Shown here piece after piece: positions 55,477 through 64,000 of a DNA stretch of 64,000 nt (its first letter is position 1; every line of letters starts with the position of its first letter). Made by a program: the position numbers and the translations under genes. The notes below the pieces were generated by a model that saw only the letters and a program-made list of their open reading frames with translations, made no database searches and had not been told where the DNA came from. Origin of the DNA: Viola odorata (Eukaryota > Streptophyta > Magnoliopsida > Malpighiales > Violaceae); NCBI GenBank assembly GCA_963691705.1, contig OY829542.1, forward strand, positions 39,046,579 through 39,110,578. The letters are read 5' to 3'.

Positions 55477-55928
55477 GTCAGAGTGAAGAAACCTCTCGAT
55501 TTTCCCACACGTCTCTTGAAAGAAATCAATGTGCCTCGAGAAGAACAGCTATAATCATAGAAAATCAGAATCTGGAATCACACCTGTTTGAATTTCCCAT
55601 TAATCTAGGAACGCCAAAAAATCGCCCAATCAATTAACACTGAAGAAACGGCATGAGATTATTGCAGAACGGTTAGCGAGAATGATTGTCGCCACTTGGC
55701 AAGCGAAAAGAGGCCAGTGCTATAGTGACCCAACCAACGAGGGACTCATTTTTGGTTGGGCTTATGATAAGGCACTCAATTGAAACAGTAACTGGTATAT
55801 GATGAAAGAAAAAGAAGGTATGGACGAAAAATGTCTTATTTATTCATGGCTTAACGGCCCAGGACCACATATACAAGCCACACGAGAAGACAAAAGGAAA
55901 AGCAAAGGAACGTGACGGTAGTAGAAGG

Positions 55929-56312
55929 TCAAGCATCGAACCCACCATCATCCTCCCCTAGTGCCACTGGAATCTCCCTCAAAGCATCAACAATAGAGGT
56001 TAGCTCGGCGGAGTAGATCCTCATACCCTTCAAGCAGTAGGCCAGTAAGTCCTTCCTCTGCTGCAGTATAGCAGTGACTACCACAATGTGGGAGACGGTG
56101 GCGGCCAGCTTTTTCACGCTCTCTAAAGGACTAAAATCCTCCAGAGACATCCCTAGTTGCTTAGACAAAATAGGGGTTGACATCCCCCATAGTTCCAGAA
56201 CATCCTCCGAGGTCTTGGTTATCATCCTCTCAAGGAAGCCGATGTCACCCTTGGTGAGGCTCTTCAGAGTCAGAGCCTTAGAGATCAAGAAGCTTCTGGT
56301 CAGTTCATCCAT
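55929..56312 (-). CDS. Antisense gene aG1 of element C, 127 aa
   Basis: The intact 127-codon ORF starts MDELTRSFLISKALTLKSLT and ends acidic (GEDDGGFDA). It is the closest match to aG1 of A (KGDIGFLERMITKTSEDVLE, LQQRKDLLAYCLKGMR). It is open in an element whose gag-pol carries more than ten stops. It has its own TATA box upstream. No known domain is recognised. Confidence 0.7.
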   Translation of the reverse strand: MDELTRSFLISKALTLKSLTKGDIGFLERMITKTSEDVLELWGMSTPILSKQLGMSLEDFSPLESVKKLAATVSHIVVVTAILQQRKDLLAYCLKGMRIYSAELTSIVDALREIPVALGEDDGGFDA

Positions 56313-56372
56313 AGTGAAAATGCTAAAGGAAAAGTGAAGATGATTTGAGAAACTTGCTTGGAGAAAATTTTC

Positions 56373-56381
56373 AATTTATAG
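56373..56381 (-). promoter_or_regulatory. TATA box of aG1 in element C
   Basis: The minus strand reads CTATAAATT about 62-70 bp upstream of the start codon. Confidence 0.55.
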
Positions 56382-56523
56382 GCCCGCAGAAATGACCCTT
56401 GACAAGACATGTCCTTCAAAAACTAGATCATCCCCTACTTCGAGAACTGTTCCGCACCGCACGGAAGCAAGAAGCAAGCGTTAGCCCTTGGTAAACACTC
56501 GCGCTCATTTTTGGTTGGGCTTG

Positions 56524-57166
56524 CGATAACAATAGACCTATCGCCAGGGGCATTTTCGTCTTCATACCCCGCGTTAGGGACCAGACTCTGTTGCCCTTAC
56601 CGGGTAGGCAGCCTCGAGGCCATTACCTCTCAGCATACGGTTAACGCTAGGATGGTCGACATCAACCGGGAGGTCTCACACGTTATCCATACTTACGAAC
56701 GACGCTTTCCCATCCCTACAGCGGTACGACATCACATACTAAGCGCAGGCATTACCCTCCCGCCTGGCTAACGCCCACCTTAGGGAGTTAACGCGGAACA
56801 CCCCTTAACGAGAAATTTCAACCGCTTGTCAAATTGGATATCCCCTCTAGCGAGATTTTCTCAAGAAAGATCCCCTTTTCTACCTATAAATACCCCCTAG
56901 ATCAAAGAAGAAGGTAAGCCTAAGATCGCTACTCGAACCCCTACTAGTTGGAATAATCTTACTGACTTAAGCATCGGAGTGTTTACGTCGGAGTCCCCCT
57001 CCGGCGCCTTGCAGGAATCTCGGACGATGGTGAACAGTGGAACTAGCAAGCCATCTTCCCCAATTATCCTTCAACAAGACTTTAAATCTTATCAAAGTAT
57101 GGTGAACAGTGGAACTAGCAAGCCATCTTCCCCAATTATCCGTCAACAAGACTATAAATCTTATCA
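56524..57166 (+). repeat. 3' LTR of element C
   Basis: It starts CGATAACAATAGACC (first base apparently mutated from T) and ends AATCTTATCA. The TATA box TATAAATACC is at 56885-56894. The 72-bp duplication is present (units at 57027 and 57099). It has about 30 bp near 56765-56795 that the 5' LTR lacks. Confidence 0.9.
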
Positions 57167-57171
57167 GATGC

Positions 57172-58775
57172 ATTAGTGGTTACACCCGTTATTGGCAACC
57201 ATGGAGTCAGAAGAACTGTTATCGATAATGGCAGCGCAGTAAATTTATTTTCATTGGAGGCTTACAACCTCATGAAACGTCCTGCCAGTGAGCTGACACC
57301 TTGCAAAAAGCTGATAATTGGGGTAGACGGAGGTGCTATCCTAGTGACTGGAGTCACCCTGCTGCCTATATACTTCAGAGAGGACACATCCAAAAGATCA
57401 GAAGAACTGTTGTTCTTGGTTGTAGACCTTACCTTGCCATATAACGCCATACTCAGACGACCATTCCTCAATCGTTTCGGTGCAGCGATATCCCAAAAGC
57501 ACTTAAGGTTGAAGTATCCCTCTTGGGATGGAGTGGTCTTAGTTAAAGGCGATCAGAAGCTGGCAGCCGAGTGTTACCTGCTCATGACGCAAAAGAGTTG
57601 CGATAGGTATGTATGTGTTACGGCGGATCCCTTTGAACAGAAAGAAGAAAAATGCACCCAGCCAGTGGACAAGATTGTGTCCATCCCTGTTAACGGGATC
57701 AGGGAAGCAAACTTCCTAGTTAGCAAAAAGCTAAGCTCGGAAGAGAGCATGCAACTAGCTCGGTTGTTAAAGAAATGCAAAGGAGAATTAACGTTGATCC
57801 CTGCATCAAACCCGTCCAACAGAAGCGATGAGCCTTTTCTATAGAAAAGGCAATTGCCATTGACAAGGAGGTATAAAAACTTCTAGATGCAGGTTTCATC
57901 CGAGAAGTCCAATATCCAACTTGGTTAGCCAATCCCGTCCTCATTCCAAAGCCCAATAGAGAGTGGTGCATGTGTATTGATTTCACTGATCTAAATGACA
58001 CCTGTTCTAAGGATTGCTACCCGCCCCCTCGAATCGACCAATTAGTCGACCAGACTGTTGGATATGATTATTTGAGCTCTTTAGACGCCAACTCTAGATA
58101 TCATCAGATTCCCATGGCCGTCGAAGACGAAGAAAAGACCGCCTTCATCACCCCAAAGGCCACATACTGTTATACGGCGATGCCGTTTGGACTAAAAAAT
58201 ACTGGGGCAACCTTTCAGCGTAGGCAAATAAGGTGTTTGAAGAACAAATCAGAAAGAAGCAGAGGCCTATGTGGACGATTTGTTGGTCAAAAGTCAAAGC
58301 TTTGAGGACCATCTAGCAGACTTGGAAGAGATTTTCAACGTTATGAGAAGGTACAAGATGAAGTTGAACCCCCATAAATGCATATTTGCATTTCAAACAG
58401 GCAGGTTCTTGGGATATGTAGTCAGCCAGAAAAGCATCCAGCCTAATCCGTCAAAGATCAAAGCTATTCATGACATGATATCCCCTAGAACCGCTAAGGA
58501 AGTGCAAGAGCTGACAGGGCTCGTTATCGCTCTAGGATGGTTTATTTCTAAACAATGGGAAAGATGCCTACCCTTCTTCAAGGTTATACGTAAAAAGGCT
58601 CCCTTTGGATGGACAAAAGAGTGTGAAGAAGCGTTTATGGGGCTAAAAGCTTATCTCTCATCTGATCTGGTGCTGACAAGACCAGAGTCGGGCGATACCC
58701 TATATTTATACCTTGGTGTTGCCGACGAAGTGGTTAGTGTTGTCTTTGTGCGAGACGACAACCACGTCTACCTGA
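57172..58775 (+). pseudogene. Protease to RNase H of element D (right part)
   Basis: This continues the D frame after element C: LVVTPVIGNHGVRRTVIDNG (protease), YFREDTSKRSEELLFLVVDL, then a deletion near 57789 with a stop at 57842. The RT follows with QYPTWLANPVLIPKP, LDANSRYHQIPM, MPFGLKNTGATFQ, a frame change near 58220 and YVDD near 58268. The connection and RNase H start follow (MKLNPHKCIFAFQTGRFLGY, LYLYLGVADEVVSVV). Similarity ends at about 58772 where the Athila-like LTR begins. Confidence 0.83.
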
Positions 58776-58777
58776 TG

Positions 58778-60158
58778 TGTTGTCGAAGCACATACAAAAA
58801 TAATAATAAAACCTGCAGTCAATGTGCACAATAAATTGTGTATAATGGTAACAGGATCGAACACAGGGATTAAGGGACCAATACTCAAATCAATTTGGCG
58901 AACTAAGTAATCCAAGCAATAAGTAACCGAAGTGGGGTTTTGAATGGTTGTTTCATTAATCTAATTATTGACTACGAAAATAAATAACAACTAATAACAA
59001 AGAGTGATAGAAGTACTAAGAAATCAGAAGAGACAAGAGTTCTCAGTAAGAGTCCGAATCCAGTTGCATTTACGGTTAGCCGGTCATTGGCGCAAGCATC
59101 GTCTACCCTGAGCTGATAGACGCACTATAGGGACCATGTACGCTTAGGTCCCCTGCTTACCTTCGTAGTAGAAGTTATCCCAAGGTACGCTTATGGGGTA
59201 ACCTTGACAGTCCGCCGTCCTCCAAGGTACGCTTATGGAAGCAACACTCAGATGCCCATGAAGAAGAGGTAAGATGCATCTAGGGCGAGACACTCGGTAC
59301 GCTTGAGGCTCTACCCTAACGACTTGTTCAATCCAACTGGGGATACCAGGTTTCCAGTCAGGACCAGTATGGTTATCTGCTTTACCCTGCAGCTTCGCGT
59401 TAGGTATAACTACAAGGACGATAGTAATTAATCTAGTTCAATTAATAGGTGATCAAGCTACTAATTAACCTAGGCAATTTGACAAGTGATTATTAAACAA
59501 GAAGATACCAACACAGAATTTATGAAGTACAATTTGACCTCACGGCTTCCCTTGCAACCTTCAATCGACTCTTACCAATAACAAGAAGATTTAGCCACAC
59601 ATATTAAAAGTAAAAACAAATAAATAACTCGATTGCATAATTAAATAAGAGAGATGAAGAAGAAATAAATCCTGATTATTACTAGCCGGAGCAACTGCTC
59701 CGGTTTATTGAAAAGAGAACAAAAGGTTGCCGAAGGCAGTGGTGGCGCCTAAAGTCAACGGGAGAAAAGAAGAGAAGAAGCTCCCGCAAAAACCTAATTA
59801 CAAAAGTATTTATATGATTATTACAAATTAAACTCCTAATCCGATTTGAATTCAACTCCCCATAGGACTTCTACTGCGATTGGGACTTCTGGAGCATTAA
59901 TTGAGCAAATCCGAAATTTTCCTTTATTGCGCTAGTTTCCTTTTCTCGCTAGGACACTGCCGCTTTTTGCGATCGTCCAGCTGCTCGGCCTAGCTGCTCT
60001 AATGCATCCAGAAAGTGATAGAAAATGTTCCTTTTCGTATTTTCCTCTTAATTTGCCCAGATCTGCAAAAAGTGAATAAACACAGCAACATAAGTAGCAT
60101 CATGATCTAAAAAAGCACATAAAAGAGGGAAGAATTATGGACATAAAATGCTCTATCA
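58778..60158 (-). repeat. 3' LTR of the Athila-like element
   Basis: The 1,381-bp sequence starts TGTTGTCGAAGC and ends CTCTATCA on the plus strand. It contains GGGATCGAACACAGGGATT-like wording (near 58853-58873) common at this end of such LTRs, and several GGTACGCTT motifs at 59120-59310. No coding sequence. Confidence 0.75.
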
Positions 60159-60176
60159 AATATCCCCACACTACCC
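60159..60176 (-). other. Polypurine tract of the Athila-like element
   Basis: The minus strand reads GGGGTAGTGTGGGGATATT immediately before the LTR start TGATAGAGC. It is the expected plus-strand priming site and fixes the orientation. Confidence 0.7.
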
Positions 60177-61972
60177 CGATGCTCACCCTCGAGCATTAAA
60201 ATCAGAAAGCATCACCTCATCAGGAACACATAGCCTCAATCCACAACACACAGAGTTACTTACGCCACCACTTACGCCTCGACCAAGCAGTATGCCACCC
60301 TCCAACCTAGATGAACTCTGTACTAGTCTAAAGGAATAACGAAACCAGAAGAGTAGCTTTCCTACACCAGCCTGCTGCAAGCAATCCTCACAAGATACGG
60401 TGTTTGTCACTCACGCTCAAAAACAGAGTTAGGTGTTTATCACTCATCAATGCTAATGATCATGCACAAAACTAAACTTGCAATAGCGACCCGAGTACAA
60501 AGAACACACACATGGGCAATCATATGATCATAGAGACCTTGCAAGGGTAAAGCAAAATAAGATGTTGGAGAAGAAGGAGGTTCAAAGCAGAGAGGAGGAA
60601 GGATAGAAGTTTCTTAGCTGGAAAAAGGCAAGCTGGTGAGAAAGACCTTCTGGTGGCAGTGGCAAGGGCAAGACAGAGAACGCTGATGGAGAGTGGGGGT
60701 ATAATCTTCCATGGAAAATGTTGTCGGTCTTCTGGTCTTTGAAGTGCTCTGCTCCGGTTCTGATTTGTACTCCTATTTTGCTCAAACGGTTTTCTTTTTC
60801 TTTTTCTTTTTTTCCTTTTTTTTTTTTGATTTTTTGGTTTTGAGCAATAAGGGAGCATACATGATATTCTGAACTGTTGAGTGGGAGCAGCAAAATTTTC
60901 CTTGGGCTTCTGATCTTCAGTACGTACATGCTGCGAACGGCTCGGCATAGTAGCTGATTTCCATATTGCTTACTGGAATGCTCTATTAGTCTTTGATCAT
61001 CTAGGTCAAGTCGTCAGGAATCCCCACACTAGAGCTTTCGTCTCTCTGATGCGCTCTGTGGTAGTTGCCATATAACTGCTTTCAGCATCTCGATGTAGCA
61101 GTTGAAGGTTTACAGCTCATTTCTCTGCAACTTTTCTATTTCCGGTTTCTTAATCTGCTCTCAGTGTCTCGGTCAAGCAGCTCAATACCCCCACGTTGAA
61201 GATGTCGATTTTCTCTGTCCCACCTTACCACTGCCGAAGGCATCTCTCACCTGCTAAGAAAGGAAAGGAATGGCTCAAGCAGTTAGAAGGGTGGTGAAAG
61301 AAAGGTATGAGCAATATGGGTAAGGAGATAAAAAGCAAGAAAAAAGATAACAAAGAAAAACGCAAAGTCCCTAATCATATCATCGCATTCCCATGTCTAA
61401 TCATGTCTATACCCAAGGGGTCTCATGCAAATTTGGCAAGCACACAAATCATGCATCCACTCAGAAATAAAATACGGCATGGAAGCTCAAACACTCACAA
61501 GGTAAAATTCATTGTTTGCTAGCAGCTAGGGCAAGACGCAGTCATAAGAGCTAACAGGCGGTATGGTGTGCAAGTTGTTTTGGTGCAGTGGGTGAAGATT
61601 CTGTGTGAAGTGGGCCTACTTTGTGTATTCCATCTAAGGTGAGTTTAAAAATAGGGGTAGTGTAAACAGTTGAAAATCATTTGAGGGAAGTTCGAATCGG
61701 GCAAAAAATATGCATATGCAGGGCAAACAGTCATGCAATACTATAATAATCAAGCAGTCATGCAAAATATGCTAAAAATGCACACAAAATATATCGTAAA
61801 AGTATGAAACCATCCCCACACTAAAGCAAAACACCATCCTCGGTGTGGAGAAAGGAATCAAACAAACGCAGTTCAACGAGAAATAGGGAAAGGGAAAGGA
61901 AATTGTTCACCGCGAAAATAAAGTACAAAATCAGCCCGAAGGCAAAGAGATAGAATAGTTTGGGGAAGAGAA
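60177..61972 (-). other. Non-coding 3' region of the Athila-like element
   Basis: About 1.8 kb without a convincing gene. It holds a strong purine-rich tract on the minus strand (60786-60830), repeats of CCCCACACTA-like wording (60164, 61022 and 61813) and scattered AGC(A/T)G-rich words. Short ORFs here are low complexity. Confidence 0.5.
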
Positions 61973-63293
61973 TCATGGACTAGCAGGAGGACGCAGCCTC
62001 GAGGCTAGCTCATCAGGAAGATTTTGGAGAAGGGAGATGACCGTCCGAATTAGGGCATTTGTCTCGGCGATGGTAGCAGTTGTGGGTGCGGCATCGGCAG
62101 TGTCAGGAACAGCTTGCCCGGGACGTTCATCGCGAGGGGGAGACTGAACAGGGGAGGGAGGAGGTGAATCAGCAGTCAGGTCAGGCCACTCGAAGGCTCC
62201 ACCATTCTGGGCACTCCAGACTCTTCTCGCCTCCAGTGTATCCTTTGCTGAAACACAAAACACGACCTTTCAAGCGCAAATGGCCCATACCATCAAGGGT
62301 ACGAGCATCAAGCAGTTTAAAACCAACAGGCACAAAAAGATCATAGTTGGATACATCAAGACCACGATTTTCAATAGCCAAGCGAGTGATAAGGGATCCC
62401 AGGATAGGATTATGGTTGCAAGTAATAATAGCATTCAATTCATGTGCAATCCAGTAACCTAAATTGGCTTTATGGCCGTTATGCATACACCACAAAAAGA
62501 ATAATTCCTGGACAGAGAGGGTGCCCGAGGACTGCATCTTGCCCGCGAAGGTGAGGGCAAGGAAACGATGAAGCACACGAAGGGCTGGGTCACGCAGCTG
62601 ATGGCCTTTAGACTTACGGGAAGTATAGCCGATATTTGGATCGCCCGTAAGCTGTCTAAAGGCACTGGTGACATCAAACTCAGGAGGGTATGCAGCAAAT
62701 GCACCAAGATACCAAGGGGCACCCAAATCCGATTGCTTGACAAAGCCAAGCATGACATTGAACTTATCAACAGAAAGGTGCTCCTAAATATCCATCAAAC
62801 AAAAATTAACTACCCTCTCAGCCCCTAAATGCAAGCTACCCTTCCCTTTTTGTTTAAGCACGGCAGTGTCAAACCAAAAAGAAGCAAAGAATTCATAGCT
62901 CAATTCTAAGAACGTGGGATGCACAAGGTCAAACAAAGGACGCCAACCAATATTATCAATCAGCAAATTCACCCTAGCAGCTATTCCCATTTTTTCACAA
63001 AATTCGTAATCAAGTTGAGCAGAAGGGGAAACAAGCATACCATGCAAAGCTAACAACCTATCATTGCTCTGTTTATCAGGAAATTCCAACCATCCATGCA
63101 AGTGAGCGAGATCAGGTGTTACCTGGGTAAGGGGCGCGGCTGCGCCTACTCTGGCGTGGGCCGAATGAGCTGCAGGAGTGGGCATCACCGTCTTGGCCGA
63201 GCTGTTGGTGATGCGGGCTGACTTTCTATGCTGGGAAGAGGCAGCTGGTGATTGGGGTCCATCAAATCCCAACTGAAAGTCTCCAACTGTCAC
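61973..63293 (-). pseudogene. Env-like ORF of the Athila-like element
   Basis: From 63293: MTVGDFQLGFDGPQSP, a Ser/Ala-rich N-terminus, then GIAARVNLLIDNIGWRPLFD, YEFFASFWFDTAV, and a TAG near 62784 in frame. After it come GAPWYLGAFAAYPPEFDVTS, FRQLTGDPNIGYTSRKSKGH, SVQELFFLWCMHNG and SNYDLFVPVGFKLLD. A frame change near 62190 leads to a Pro/Ala-rich tail ending at 61973. The arrangement matches the Athila ORF-1/env-like family downstream of integrase. The function is unproven, and no membrane segment or signal peptide is evident. Confidence 0.7.
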
Positions 63294-63584
63294 GCTCTTG
63301 TCACCATCAAATCAGGAGTTTAAAATTCAAAAAGGGATTAATAAAAATAAATAAGGGAAGAATATACAAGAAGGATGGAAAATTAAGGTGATTAGATCAG
63401 AATAAAATAGGAAAGGATTCGGATAAGGAGAAAATCATGGGGGTGGTATTTACAATTAGAGTAAAATAGAGATAAATTAAAGGAAAAAAATAATAGAAAA
63501 AAAATAAAAAAAAACTGAGAAACGCGGGTTGCCTCTCGCAAAGCATCGTGGTTATCGTCTCGGCCTAGACGCTGATAACCCGAA

Positions 63585-64000
63585 TCAGAGTTGGTCAGGT
63601 GGTTCAGCAACATTCATCTCCTTAGCGACGAATGGCTTGAACCCCTCATAGAAAATCTTGAGACGATGTCCATTGACCTTGAACGTGACTCCAGTGTCCA
63701 AACTTCGAATTTCAACGGTGCCGTGGTCATGAACGGCTGTGACAACATAAGGGCCTGTCCACTTGGACTTCAACTTTCCTGAAAACAATCTCAGACGGGA
63801 GTTATAGAGTAGGACCTTCTGTCCGACCTCGAAAGACTTATGAGAGAGGACTTTGTTACGCCTGCGTCTTGCCCTTGTAGATGAGAGCATTCTCGTAGGC
63901 ATCATCACGAAGCTCCTCTAACTCCTGAATTTATAGTTTGCGATGTTGTCCAGCCTCGTCAAGGTTGAAATTGGCTCTTCGAATAGCCCAAAAGGCTTTA
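63585..64000 (-). pseudogene. Integrase C-terminal region of the Athila-like element (partial)
   Basis: 63585-63908 reads [20 protein letters not shown], then [11 protein letters not shown] and [12 protein letters not shown], the typical integrase C-terminal domain of Athila elements. Upstream (63909-64000) [17 protein letters not shown] is readable in another frame, with a TAA just before it. The frame break is near 63890. The catalytic core would lie beyond the window. 63294-63584 is a spacer with A-rich runs. Confidence 0.75.

Larger units (their letters stand above)
55745..56530 (+). repeat. Pair of 3'-LTR-boundary motifs flanking aG1 in element C
   Basis: CTCATTTTTGGTTGGGCTTA at 55745-55764, followed by TGATAA as in an LTR start, recurs at 56503-56522 as CTCATTTTTGGTTGGGCTTG next to the 3' LTR. 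Of the three copies this is the clearest example of the paired motif. Confidence 0.6.
41702..57166 (+). mobile_element. Tat-type Ty3/gypsy element C, complete with both LTRs
   Basis: The 15,465-bp element is flanked by perfect GATGC duplications (41697-41701 and 57167-57171), inserted in gag/protease of element D. Sense order: 5' LTR, gag, protease, RT, RNase H, archaeal RNase H, integrase (to 47928), tandem array, then aG4, aG3, aG2 and aG1 on the minus strand, and 3' LTR. LTRs are 621 and 643 bp and clearly more diverged than those of A. The polyprotein carries more than ten stops plus deletions. It is older than A and dead. Confidence 0.92.
58778..64000 (-). mobile_element. Athila-like Ty3/gypsy element, 3' half
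   Basis: On the minus strand: integrase C-terminal domain (63585-64000), env-like ORF region (61973-63293), a long non-coding region, a polypurine tract (60159-60176) and the 3' LTR (58778-60158). It inserted in RNase H of element D. The candidate duplication TGATG (58773-58777) cannot be checked because the other end is outside the window. Confidence 0.78.

Noticed and set aside
60520..60948. Lys-rich ORFs next to the purine tract in the Athila-like element
   Set aside because: They arise from the purine-rich tract and have no recognisable domain or conserved partner.

Overview
The window looks like nuclear DNA of a flowering plant, probably a eudicot, in a block made almost entirely of nested transposable elements. 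Support comes from Ty3/gypsy polyproteins of the Tat/Ogre and Athila types, a SIRE-type Ty1/copia solo LTR, a Mutator-like element carrying a ZAT-type C2H2 zinc-finger gene, and GT-AG introns of 65-85 nt. I see no intact host gene, tRNA, rRNA or organellar insert. The species cannot be named from sequence alone.

Layout. (1) 1-1358 and 17603-25080 are two pieces of one Tat-lineage element (B, sense strand +). It is split by the younger Tat element A (1359-17602, sense strand -, 573-bp LTRs) and by an Ogre-like solo LTR (21361-23811). (2) 25319-37919 is a truncated Ogre-like element (E, sense strand -): protease/gag remnants, an ORF1 of the Ogre type, a PBS at about 32323-32343, and a long 5' LTR. 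That LTR is interrupted by a 2,877-bp Mutator-like element (34581-37457) with about 220-bp terminal inverted repeats and a perfect 9-bp target duplication. The Mutator-like element carries a decayed ZAT-type gene, itself split by a 1,191-bp SIRE-like solo LTR with a perfect 5-bp duplication. (3) 37920-39146 holds a fragment of a second Ogre-like element (F, + strand) and a short piece of another gypsy element. (4) 39147-41701 and 57167-58777 are the two halves of Tat element D, split by Tat element C (41702-57166, perfect GATGC duplication). (5) 58778-64000 is the 3' half of an Athila-like element on the - strand.

The most notable content is an antisense gene cassette shared by Tat elements A, B and C. 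Between pol and the 3' LTR, on the strand opposite gag-pol, lie four transcription units in fixed order, called here aG1 to aG4 counting from the 3' LTR. aG1 is a 127-codon ORF of identical length in all three copies. aG2 is a small basic/acidic protein. aG3 and aG4 are paralogous spliced genes: an N-terminal domain resembling the plant family named 'putative gypsy type transposon' (PF04195-like), then a short intron, then a linker and coiled coil. Splice sites, a TACTAAC branch-point-like motif, TATA-like boxes and CACGTG motifs recur at matching places in the copies. The sense polyprotein and the antisense cassette converge tail to tail on a six-monomer tandem array in both A and C.

In the sense direction A, C and D encode gag (zinc knuckle), aspartic protease, reverse transcriptase, RNase H, a second RNase H of archaeal type (hallmark of the Tat lineage) and integrase. 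All carry nonsense codons, frameshifts or deletions, so none looks autonomous. Extra antisense ORFs between pol and the 3' LTR of Tat-type elements, and satellite-like repeats in their 3' regions, are known in the literature as general phenomena. The four-gene organisation, conserved splicing and monomer layout described here are read directly from this sequence; whether they were described before cannot be told without a search.
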